Shown in pieces: positions 47,501-58,600 of a stretch of DNA of 64,000 bases. The position numbers were made by a program, and so were the translations under genes. The notes beneath the pieces were generated by a model. It had not been told where the DNA came from and did no database searches. It was given only the letters and a program-made list of their open reading frames with translations. The stretch's first letter is position 1. Each line of letters starts with the position of its first letter. This stretch comes from Eudorina sp. 2006-703-Eu-15 (lineage: Eukaryota > Chlorophyta > Chlorophyceae > Chlamydomonadales > Volvocaceae): the NCBI GenBank assembly GCA_003117195.1, contig BDSI01000026.1:186001-250000 (forward strand). The letters run 5' to 3'.

Positions 47501-50500
47501 ACAACACCGATGGTAGAAGCCAGACACACACACTCTCTTGCTCAACCACCCCTGCCGCACTGTGCATGCTGATACCTTCTATCTTCTATCTGCCACACGT
47601 CCCTCACCTCCCACACGCCCAGTCCGCCCTCCCAGGTCTGGGGTCCCCCGTCGGGTCAGCTCACCGCCGAAGCCTCCTCCGCCGCCGCCGCCTCCGAAAC
47701 CCCCGAAGCCGCCGCCGCCGCCGAAGCCGCCGAAGGGCCCTGGAGGGCTGTCCTCGCCGTCATCCTGCGTGAGAGGACGTGCCCCCGGTGTTGCCACGGA
47801 CGGACTACAGCCAATATCACCAAGAGCGGTCGGCTCCCCCCGGTTGTCCCCCGGGTGTACCCCGATTGCCCCCCGGTTGCCCCCCGGTTGCCCAAAGACA
47901 ACCCGAACCCACATGGACCAACCCCCAACGGACAACACCACCACCGAGTGGGACCCGGAGTCCGCCACCAGGGGGTACACCACCGGGGAAACCACCACGC
48001 AATCAACAACCCGCGTCCCCTCCCATCCCGCGCCTCTCTCCCCCCTTGCTCGGGCACCGAGTCATCCCAAACGGCCCCAAGCCGCGCCGTACCGTACGGC
48101 ACCTACCCTCTGTTGCGAATACCCGCCGCCGATCCCCCGCTGCAGCTCCTCCAGGATGTGCTGCATTGGGCCCGCCATGAAGCCCCGCAGCGCGTCACGA
48201 GCGAACGACTCGAACAGCTCGTCCATCGCGCGCGCCTCGGCCTCCGCGTCCGTACCGCCGTGCAGGCCGTGACGCCTGACGGTCATAACAGATCACGGCA
48301 CACAAGAACCCGTGACGGATGGAACCGATTTGGTTGCGACCAGACCAACGCAGGCGACGATGATGGGTTCAACCGATGTGGTTGAGACCAGACCGAGGGC
48401 GATGATCGAGTGGGTTGAGCGGCGGACATTTAAATGGGCCTTGCGGCCGGACTTTCTCCGCGATGATCACATGACACATGTCCCTCCACGGGGTTCACTA
48501 CCTCCGTGTGGCCCCCCTGGAGGAAGTGCCCCCCCCAACCCCCGGACGTTTGCTCTGGCAGCAGCGCAGTTTAAGTATGTCTACCGCTTTCCTATACCCC
48601 ACCCCCGCGGCTGCCGCTGTGGGGCCATACACAACACCCCTCTCGCCTGGTCCGATCCAGGGTGATGTGGGTGGCAGGGATTGACTTGACCATGCGGTCG
48701 CGTCGTTCCAGCCCTCCCTCCCCCACCGCCCTCCTACAATATGTCTACCAATGTCCTATACCCCCAACTCCCTCCCCCACCTTCTTCCCTCCCATCCCCT
48801 TCCCTCCCCACCTGCCGCTGCTGCTCCTGGCCGGCGGGTCCAGACCGAAGGACACATTCGCGGCCCGCACCACCCGCCTCAGCGCCGCCAGCTCCTCCGG
48901 GCTGAAGGGGCTGCGCTTGGACACAACCACCTGGGGGGGGCGAGGACGGGAGGAGGGCGGTGGGCGGGGGCCGGTGTGAGGGGGAAGTGTGAGGGGGCGG
49001 AGAGGCGGTCCCTGGTGCTTGTGTGCTTGTGTGCTTGTGTGATTGTGTGCTTGCGTGCTTGTGTGCTTGCGTGCTTGCGTGCTTGTGTGCTTGCGTGCTT
49101 GTGTGCTTGTGTGCTTGTGTGCTTGTGTGCTTGCGTGCTTGTGTGATTGCGTGCTTGTGTGCTTGCGTGCTTGTGTGCTGGCGTGCTTGCATGCTTGCGT
49201 GCTGGTGCTAAGGATAGGACAGGGTTGGGTTTGGTAGAGGGTAGGGACAGGCGGCAGAGCTGCCAAAGCAGCAGGCGCCCCCGCATCGTTACAAAGTTTG
49301 TAACGGAGCACCCACCTGGGCCTGCTCGCTGCCCCCGGGTGGCGGAGCGAACATGAGGACACGCAGCACACCGCCGTCGGGATCCCGCACCTCCATGCGA
49401 ACGGTACGGGAGGCGCCGTACATTGACTCCTGCAGTACACGACGCGAGGCGCGACGCGGTGCAGCGCGGCGCGGCATGGTGTACGGCACGATTCGGGTGA
49501 GGCCTGCGGCGGCGGGGACGAGCCACGAACGGCCCCAGCCTCCACGAAGCCGATCCAATGCACTTCCCTTCCATATGAATGGTGGCCATGGTGGCGCCAG
49601 TCCCGTTTAGGCAGTGTATGGTGAGGAAGCGTCGGCGGTCGCCGTTGGCTGTCACCGATGACCCGCGGGGTCCGCTGTAACATCCTTAATAATAATGAAT
49701 GGTGTTGTCCCTTCTCACCTCCCGGTTTCCTCTTCATCACTCCAGATAACCGCAGTACCCCCCGCACGTGTATCCCCCGGGCCACCCCGCACCCCCCCAG
49801 CACTCACGCTGTAGGTGGTGCTGCTCCGCCCGCCCAGGCCCTGTCGCAGCTCCTGCAGTTGGGGAGCGCGGCAGTACGTCAGCGAGGCCGTACGGCCGCA
49901 GCAGAGGCAGAGACACAGCCAGAGAACACCACGCGGGCCCCCCCCCCGCTGGCCATCCCCAGAGTTGAATGGGAACCGTACGTTTTCTAAATACATCACG
50001 TTTGTTAGCCCCCCCAACCCCCGGCCCCCAGCCCCCCGGCAGCCATGCGGTTTTCCCCCTCTCACTCGGAGCACCGCCGAGGGATCTGCCCCCGGCCGGA
50101 TGGGCACCACCACCTCCACCGCCCCCTGGACCTCGCTGACCGTCGGCATGTCGCCCTGCGGAGCGGTCGAGCGGGGGGGGGGGGTAACGGGGGTTCCATT
50201 TGCGGACGGTTGGGGACGGTTGGGGGCGGTTCAGGTCGGTTGGGACGAACGGACACGTTTCAGAGTGATGCCGCTCTGTTGCTCTGTACTGCGCAGTCTG
50301 GTGACACGCAATATATTGCCTTCCGTTTTGTCGACTCCCTGGTGCCGGTTAGCAACAGCGACGGCACACTGTGCCGTACGTTGCAGTACAATACGGTGGT
50401 ACTACAGTGCCGTACCTTGAGGCTGGGCGTGTTGGCGGGCAGCCGCGCGTTGACCCGCGCAAACTCCTCCTCCACCTCGGCCCAGGCGGCGTTGAGCGCC

Positions 50501-50532
50501 AGCTGCGCCGCCGACCTCGCTTCTTCCAGCGA
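44512..50532 (-). CDS. AAA+ ATPase of a plant/algal organellar type (N-terminus unresolved)
   Basis: Exons in phase: 50532-50416, 50155-50066, 49852-49808, 49429-49316, 48930-48812, 48275-48107, 47764-47665, 47412-47258, 46829-46631, 46186-45993, 45709-45522, 45219-45084, 44703-44512 (about 604 aa). The ATPase module has Walker A GPPGTGKT (split by an intron inside the second Gly-Thr-Gly), pore-loop region LSKWYGQSEQQLG, Walker B IIFLDELDAL, sensor 1 VVIGATNRKTDLDPALLSRF and sensor 2 region TPGMSGRDLRDVCEHTERRW. Upstream is a conserved pre-AAA region (SKRSPFSPEELAALRRVV) and a Gly/Phe linker. The module resembles the plant AAA protein family that includes Arabidopsis At4g04180 (recalled, not checked). 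No Zn-protease motif is seen, so it is not FtsH. Substrate and compartment are unknown. Confidence 0.85.
49012..49206. repeat. Octanucleotide (GCTTGTGT / GCTTGCGT)n array in an AAA-gene intron
   Basis: About 24 units in the intron between exons 49429-49316 and 48930-48812. It yields long open frames on both strands (HTSTQAHK peptides on minus, VLVCLCACVL on plus), which are repeat artefacts. Confidence 0.9.
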
Positions 50533-50544
50533 CTGGAATGACAC

Positions 50545-50711
50545 AGGAGGAGGAGGAGGAGGAGGAGGAGGAGGAGGAGGAGGAGGAGGAGGAGGAAGAG
50601 GAGGAGGGGGAGGAGGAGGAGGGGGAGGAGGAGGAGGAGGAGGGGGAGGAGGAGGAGGAGGGGAGGAGGAGGGGGAGGAGGAGGAGGGGGAGGAGGAGGA
50701 GGAGGGGAGCA
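50545..50711. repeat. ~165-bp (GGA)n / (TCC)n purine-pyrimidine tract
   Basis: Nearly pure homopurine strand. Because the AAA gene is on the minus strand, its transcript carries this as a long C/U tract ending about 13 nt before the acceptor TCATTCCAG at 50533, an extreme polypyrimidine tract. Mirror symmetry makes triplex (H-DNA) formation possible. Confidence 0.9.
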
Positions 50712-51792
50712 GCAGCGGCGGAGAGGGAAGCGGTAAGCAGGAGAAGCAGTGCTCCAGGAACGGGCGCTGCCGCCCTCAAGACCTGTCCCTCACTGTCAGC
50801 AAACTTGCATGGGGGAACAGCGTAGCTGCAGCAACAGCAGCAGCGGCAGCACCAAGTGCAGGCTGCCCAAGGATCTGCCACATTCGCCCTTGGTGTACGG
50901 GACCGGCAACATAGCCCTAAAGTCTTTGAATCCAAATCAGGAAACCGGAAACCGGAAACCGGAAACCGCGACCCGCCTCGGCCGCGGGACTCTGGGTCCC
51001 CGGACAGCCGGCTGCGCCACCGGGTCGCTCCCACCCACACGGCCGATCGGCAGCTCTGATCCGCCTCCCGGGGGCGGAACGAAACAGGAGCCGTCCCCCT
51101 TGCCACTCCCGGCTGTTCCTACCCTGACGGATGCCGACACGGATTGACAACAACGCGGATCAGGGATTTGCCCACACGGACCCCGGACAGCCCCCCGGGC
51201 GGGAAGGTTACCCACCGGACTGGGCGCATCTGCCAGAGCCGCCGCGGCTAGACCCGCCGTCATGGCCGCGGCGGATGCCGCCGCCGCCGCCGCGGCGCTT
51301 CCCCGACAGCGCCCCGACGCCGAGCCCTGTCCGCCTGGCCCCGTTCCGGCGCCCGCACTCCATCGGCTCCAGCGCCATTTGCCGCCTCCGCCGCCTCCGC
51401 CGCCTCCGCCGCCTCCACCGGCAGAAGACGCGGAACCGCGAGCTGCACCTCGTCCGTTGGTCCCAGCCCCACTTAGGCCCGCGCTTGCCTCCCTACAGCT
51501 GCTGCTACTGCCGCGGCTGCTGCCGTTGCTGCTGCTACTGCTGCTGCCGGACTGGGCGGCGGCGGAGGCAGCGGCAGCGACGGTGGAACCGACGGGGGAA
51601 CCGACGGGCGGCCGATCCGACGGCCCGGCGACGGCTGCCGCCGCCGCTGCGGCCGCCTTCACCGCCGCCGCCCTGGATCGCTCCAGGAGCTGGCCGCATG
51701 CCGTCAGGCCGGGCGCCAGCAGGGGCCAACTGGAGGGGCCTGCGCGCCGAGTCGACCATGTGTGCAGACCGGGATGGCCGGCATGGCATCAT
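50712..51792 (-). other. Probable N-terminal exon(s) of the AAA gene, not resolved
   Basis: Upstream of the first phase-certain exon are long open minus frames. One starts at ATG 51792 (MMPCRPSRSAHMVDSARRP) and is Arg/Ser/Pro-rich with few acidic residues for about 85 codons, which would suit an organelle transit peptide. Another (to 50937) is Ala/Gly/Ser-rich. I cannot choose a splice path into 50532. Confidence 0.35.
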
Positions 51793-52607
51793 GATACATT
51801 TGATTGTGGTTGTGGTTGAAACACTTCTTCAGGCTGGACGCATGTGGGGGAGCCCTCGTCACGTCGTCAGGATTGCGTTGCCGTGGCCGCTGGGACCGAC
51901 GCAGACTACGACTGACGACTACTGTTGAAATGGGGTACTGTACGATACGGTGGTCGCAAAGGCGCTCACCTGACCCGGCCACTCGCCACACGTTTATGCC
52001 CTGCATGGGCGCCTCGCTGGCTGGTGAGGTGGCCCGCTAGGGCTTGTCGGTATAAATCACAGCGAACAAACGATGGTGCTGGATGGGATGGCGGACGTCC
52101 GCATGCCTTGCTGCAAACCACGTTTCGTTGTGAATACACAGTGCGCACGTACACAAGATAGTGTAATTGATTTCAATCTGTGCAGTGCGCACTGCAGACC
52201 GGTTCCCCTCACTTCTTTCGTGAAGGTTCGATACAAAACAGGCTTGTCCACAGCTTGTTTCGCCCTATGTGGATGTGTAACCTAACAATAAAAAAGTATC
52301 GAATGCGATGTATGTATACCCACACATCAAGGCAGGCATTTGTTTGCTTGCAGTTAGAAATGTCCGGCACATCTACACGGCGCATGCGCTCCGATCCTAA
52401 TCGCCGAAAGTTCTCTTATGTAGTGGGAAATATCTGGGCACTCGCTTAGTGAATGATGCAGCAAAAGATTATGTTCCAGTGAGGTACTGTCGTCCATCGG
52501 CTGTATTCTGCTTCCGTCTCCGTATCCACATAGCATGGGAACTCGCTAATTATCTTTGTGTTGCTACACTTGCTACGAAACATCGCACCGCGCAGTCGCG
52601 GCCGTGC
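51793..52607. promoter_or_regulatory. Intergenic region between the divergent AAA and CCA-enzyme genes
   Basis: Head-to-head spacer of up to 0.8 kb, AT-richer than its flanks from about 52.05 to 52.6 kb. It should contain the start of the CCA-enzyme transcript and possibly the AAA promoter. No specific TATA box was assigned. Confidence 0.4.
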
Positions 52608-55600
52608 ATGCTGACCGGCGTCGCGTCGGTGCTGCGCTCTGCTGCGCGCCTCCGCTGCGGATACATGGCCTTGTCGACAACGCTGAACGTCAACCTCGCT
52701 TCTGTCGGTGCAACCCGTCCCGCCCGGTTCCGGACCCGGCCCTGCCCTCGCTCCCTCTCGGCAGCCACCGCGCCGCACCCTCAACCCCCAACCGCCACTC
52801 GTCCCCAGCTCGCAGCAGCCTCGCCCTGCTCGCGCCCAGACTCCCTCCTCGCCCTCCCGCCTTCCCTGCATCCCGTTCGTCATCGTCTTTCCAGCCACCC
52901 AGGACTCCGTGTCTTCTCTTCCCCCCCGACCATGTCCGAAAACACCAGCGCCAGCGCCGCGGGGCCTCCCGCAGCCACAAGCACCACCGGCGCAGTCGAG
53001 GTGCGCGACACCATCGCCCTGCAGCCACGTGAGCAGGACATCTTCGACACCCTGCTCGCGGCCGTACGGCACGCCGGCGCCGCCACGTCGCTGCGCTGCG
53101 CGGGCGGGTGGGTGCGCGACAAGCTGCTGGGCCGGGGCAGCGACGACATCGACATCGCGCTGGACGACATGCTGGGGAGGGACTTCGCGGAGCTGGTCAA
53201 CGAGTACCTCAAGTCGCAGGTCGGTACGGTGTCGTACACATATACGACACCTGTGACCGCGTGGGACTGGCCCGGTCGTGGGGATTGGATGACCGCACGC
53301 GGGGGCGGGGGTCCATGGCGGGATGGTGTCGGGCGCGGGGTCGGGTCGGGGGAGGGTCGTGAGGAGGTTTGCCGAGGGGGCGACGCGCGGTGGGGGGCGG
53401 TGCTGCTGTCGGTCCGCCTCCGCCACACGCGTCGCCGCGGCGTGGGTGTTGACCCGGATCCGGACCCGGATCCGGACACCGACCGGCGTGGCCGCAGTCA
53501 ACGGACCGAGACCGCGGCGACACCCCACCTGTTATCCCTCTAACGCCCACACAACACAGCGCTCGAAGCCGCGGCGCGGTCCTCCAGTCCTCCGCGGCTC
53601 ACACCGTCATTCGGCAGGGGGCTAGGGGCCCGGGGCGAAACCTAATCCACCCAGACCTAGGCATTACACAGCATTCAACGGCCCAGCCCTTCTTGCCCGC
53701 CAGGCATCCCCATCGGGTTCGTTACGGGCCCTGGTTTGGGCGCGCCTCCAGGGGTGTGCTACCGCCACCACCTCACCCTCTCACCACCGCCACCGCCGGC
53801 CGCCACCACCACCACTACTACCCCCCTCAGGGCCGTGAGGCCAGGCACGCCGCCGTTATCCAGTCGAACCCCGACCAGTCGAAGCACCTGGAGACCGCGC
53901 GCATGAAGATCGGGGACGTGTGGATAGACCTGGTCAACCTGCGCTCCGAAACCTACGCCGCGGACTCCAGGATCCCCACCATGACCTTCGGAACACCGGA
54001 GCAGGTGCGGCAGCATCATCCTATGTGTGTGTGGATCGGGGCGTGTGGAGTGTGCGTGTGGATTGTTACCGTTGCTTTGCGGCGCCTGTGTGTGTGTTTA
54101 GAATTGCCTGTGTGTGTATACGTAGTTGTGTGTATAGCGAGGCGGAACCCCGCCCGAACCGACCCGCAAGCAGTCGTGCCTCATACGCACAGTTTGCACC
54201 CGAAGAACCTCAATTTTAGGTTGCCAGGAGGCGAAGCAAGGCACCTGTGTGCTGCTACGAGTTGTCCGGGGGGAGGGAGACTGCGGGAGGGGGACGGGGG
54301 CGCAGCGGGTTCGCCGAGCAGGATTGCGATGTCGAGCGGCAGCGCTGATCGGACCTCCATTGCGGTCCCAGGCGGTGGTCCAGGGTGTTGGTCCTAGGTG
54401 TTGGTCCTAGGCGGTGGTCTCCGGGGTATCAGTGGCAACCCCGATGCTCACCACGTCACCAGTGTGAATTGGGTGTTGCCTTTGTCGGTGGCACCTTACG
54501 GTAGTCTTGCACCTCACCCATATTGCCACATCCACCTGCGCTGTCCGCCGCCGTCCCGCGTCCGCCCCTCGCCTCCGCACTCGCCCCCTTCCCTCCCCCT
54601 CCGGCCAGGACGCCTACCGCCGCGACTTCACGATCAACGCGCTGTTCTACAACATCACGGCGGGCGGTGTGGTGGAGGACCTGACGGGTCGGGGGCTGCA
54701 GGTGCTGTCTAGGGAGCTCGGGGGAGGGAGGGAGGGAAGGGAGGAAGGCCCCACCCGGGAGGAGGCCGGGGCGGGCGAACGTAACGTTGCTGAAGTGATT
54801 TCAATGGGGCGACAGACACCCGGGGGCCCGAGGAGGGGTCGAGGTGGGGCGGTGGTGACGGGCTAACAGAGAAACCCGCCACACATTCGCTTTTCGCAGC
54901 GCAGCAGCGACGAATAGCAGTCAGCTGTCGAATGCACCCTCCCACACACCCACCTCGCCCCGCCCGCACACATCGCTCCTCCTCGTCGTCCTTCTCCTCC
55001 TCCCCCGTCTCCACAGGACCTGCGGGACGGCCTCATCCGCACCCCGCTACCCCCCCGGGAGACGTTTCTGGACGGTGAGGCGACAGAGGGCCGGCCGCGG
55101 CGTCCCGGCAGCATTCCGCCCCAACGGTGTTTACGGTACTCGTCCGTGTGGGCTCCTACCCCGCTGCTGGGTCACCTCCTTCCGGTCAAATCGTATGTCT
55201 AAAACATTGCGATACCGCCACCCCCTTCGGCACCGCCCCACAGACCCCCTGCGGGTGCTGCGCGCGGTCCGGTTCGGCACCCGCTTCGGCTTCCGCCTGC
55301 ACCCCGACATCCTGGAGGCAGCGGCGTCGGAGGAGGTGCGTGTCTGCCCCCGCGAGGGGGCAACTGCGGGGTGAGGGCACCGCGGTACGGGAAGGGGAGC
55401 GTGCAGGGTGTGTTTGCCGTGCCGTCACACACAGCGCCGTACCCTGGGGCAGGGGAGTTCCATGCTCGGTTGTGGCAAGGCCTCGCTGGTCGCCCGCTGG
55501 GGCCCATCCTGATGGGTTGGGATATCAGCATATCACAGCTGGGCAAGGGGCATCCGGGGTTCTTCCCGGCGGTGGGATAAGGTGGGATGGGGCAGGGTGG

Positions 55601-58600
55601 CGTAGGCCCTCGAGCGCGACGGCAGTCCTTGACTGCAACAGACCCCACCAAGCCCCTGCGCTTACTGCACGACAAAGACAAAGTAGGAACAGAGGCTAAC
55701 CGAACGCAAGGAAGACTTCGAAAAGAGCTGTACACAGTGATACTGAGGTGGTGTGTGCACGCGTCACGCTATGGACGCGAGACGGCCGCGATGCTGAAAG
55801 GGAGGGGGGTGCAGGCGGCCGTTCCGGGCGCTGTCGCACACACTTTGGGCACGTCCGCCAACGCCGAGCTGCCCTCCAGACGGGGACCGTCGACTCCCGG
55901 TCCTCTCCCGAAGCTGCCGTACACCTTCACGACACGAAAACGTGCCGTACAGGAACCCCACGGCAGGGCCACGCCGCCGTGCGCACCGTCCCAACTCAGC
56001 ACACACACGCCGTGAAAGAGTGCGCGCGTCCAGCGAGGAATACAACCAAACTTAAACACACATCCAGCAGCGCCGGCCCCAGGGGCATGTCGTACTGCCG
56101 TATTGAGAGAGGGGGCCACGGGGGCCCCGTCGGCTGCTGCGATCACCACCACCACCACCTTGGTCTGTGACGGACATCGGGGGCTGTGGCCCCCACGCAG
56201 ATCTGAAAGTCCCTGGTCTGTTGTCTGGTCCTATGGCACACACTATAAGACCCGCGTCTCCTCTGCTAGGTCTCTTGAAGCGGCCCGCCTGCCACTCGCT
56301 GGTTGTTGTTACAACCCTGCCCCTGTCGCTAAACACACCGCGCAACTGCCGCGCAGCTGCAGGCGCCACGGGATGTGTCCAGACGCATACCTGCCTCGCC
56401 TCGCAACTACCGCCCCCAGCAGCAACTACCGCCCCCAGCAACTACTGCATTCCAACGCTGCGCCTGTCCTAATAGCCACTTGTCCAAAGCAGCCGCACAC
56501 AACCGCATTCCATCACGCCTTATCCGCCTCCATAGCCGCCGGCGCCGCGCCCTCGGCAGCCGCCGGGGCCGCCGCCTCCGTCTTCTCTGCCTCCGTCTTC
56601 TCTGCTTCCGCCGTCGCCGCCTCTGGGATGTCGATCGTGATGGCCCGGTAGAGGAGGAGGTACGCCATGTGCCAGTCGCCCCCGCCGCTAAGCGCCAGCA
56701 CCTCCTCCTCCGCCTTCACCGTGAGCTTGTCGTCGTCGAAGCACACCCAGGTGCCATCCGACGGCTGCTTCACCCAGGCCACGTAATGCCCCGAGTCGGC
56801 GGTGCGGCCCTTGTGGGTCACGATACCCACCAGCTCGTACTTGCCTGTACGACATAGGAAAGTCGAAAACGCGCACATACACAATCACATATTGTTATAT
56901 TATGTGTCAAAATTATGAACAGCATGCGACAAAACGGTCCCAGCCCACATCTCCTAGATGCTGCCGGCCCCGGTCGGAACCAGAATCGGAACTAGAGTTG
57001 GAACCAGGGTCGGAACCAGCACGCGGTACTGCACCGCACCTGTCATGGCCTTCCTCATGGATCCTGACGCTGCGGCCGGGGCGCTCGTGCTCGGCTCCCC
57101 GGCGTCCTTCATGTCCACGTCCGTACCGCCCGAGCCGGCGGCCGCCCCCGCCGCCGGAGCCGCCGCTGGCTTGGCCTCAGCCGCGGGACCGGCGCCCTGT
57201 CGACGTTGGGCGGAAAGGGGCACGGCCTCCCTCAGTACACGCCGTTCGGTAATGATTCGTACCAAGGAGGTGTTCAGGCCCATGAAACAACCCAGCCCAG
57301 ACCCAGTAGTGAATCAGCCCAACCGGTTTACGGCGCCCCATGGAGGATCAGAGAGGTGGGCGTGGTGGTTGAGAAGTAAGGTCGAGATTCACCTCCACCC
57401 AGATCTTCGATCTGGGTCGAGATTCCGATCTGGGTCGAGGTGATCTCGTCTTCGGGGTGGATCCTGGCTTTTGTACGGCGTGGCAAGGTCGCGCCGTACC
57501 TTCTTGGCCAGCTTCTTGGCCTCAATCTCCCGGTCCTGCGCCTCCTTGTACGCGGCCCGCGGCGCCTCCAGCTCCTTCTTGAGCTGCTCGCTGCAGAACT
57601 CGTACGCGTCAAACTCCAGGGAGAACGGCACCTTCTTCAGGATCTTGGCCTTCTGGCTGTTGTCGCGCCTGTACACGCTCACCCGGACACCCCAACAACC
57701 CAAAGTCAGGAGGGGGTGGTACGTGTCTGTATGTGTCACGAAGGCACGGGACAGCGTGCATCGCAGTCGATTACTCCGCGCGCGTGTGCTGTCGTTCCCC
57801 ACGGAGCCCTCTTGACTGGGCGGCTTTCGGAATCCGCGTCCAGCATTTGCACCTGTGACGCTTGCAAGCTGTACCCGTTCCGTTACATCCTTTCCTTCGG
57901 GGCCCCCGCGGGACCCTCCAAAGTCCGAAGCAGCCACGGGAAGCCAATGAGGATTGGGTTGGCGGCGGCAGCGTTGGCGGCAGCGACAGCAGCAGCCGGG
58001 GCTGCGGGGCGCCGCACCTGAAGAAGAAGCGCATCATCTGCAGGGTGAGGTACGGCGGCAGCGCGGCGAGCGTCGTGGCCCCGCGGAACAGCACCGTGCG
58101 GCCCAGCTCCGCGCTGTTGCGCTCCCGCTCCTCCTTGAGGCCCAGAGCCACGCCCTCGCTCACGTGCGCGGTCTTCTCCTCGATGTTCACCTTGAGGGTG
58201 TACGACATGCCGTCCTCCTGGGTGCCGTACAGGGACGGGTGCCGTACAGGGTGTGTGAGCGAGATGTGGGGGTCCGGGTGAGGGCACGTACCCGCACCCG
58301 GGGGAGTCACCGTTCCGGCACGGTCGTCCGTTGAAACGTTGTTTAGGCGTTGGGTGCGGGAGGAAGGTTGGGATGCGGGCGGGAACGGGGACTGCGGATC
58401 GGGGACGGCGAGCAGAGCCGCCCTCATTCCGACCACTGCCCGTGGGCTTTGACATGACAACAAAAGAGGAGGTGGGCCAGCGAGGTGAGGCAGGGCTCAC
58501 CGTGAACTCCTCCGCGGACTCGTCGGCTTTGAGGGTGAGGCGAGTGCGGATGCCGAACAGTTTGTCGACCACGGGGGTCCCGTCGTCGTCCTGGTGGGGT

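Noticed and set aside
48745..49803. 352-residue minus-strand frame with HTSTQAHK repeats
   Set aside because: It reads through an octanucleotide satellite inside an intron of the AAA gene; the true exons use other coordinates and phases.
44512..50532. FtsH-type metalloprotease
   Set aside because: The ATPase module is canonical, but no HEXXH zinc-protease motif follows it; the protein ends 63 codons after the last AAA exon.
50538..50825. Poly-Glu open frame on the plus strand
   Set aside because: It is the translation of the (GGA)n tract, which belongs to an intron of the minus-strand AAA gene.
56513..56884. Last UBP6 exon extended upstream to 56884 as a separate short gene
   Set aside because: The acceptor GTCGTACAG at 56845 and the split Gly codon join it in phase to the exon ending 57040; the upstream residues are intron translation.
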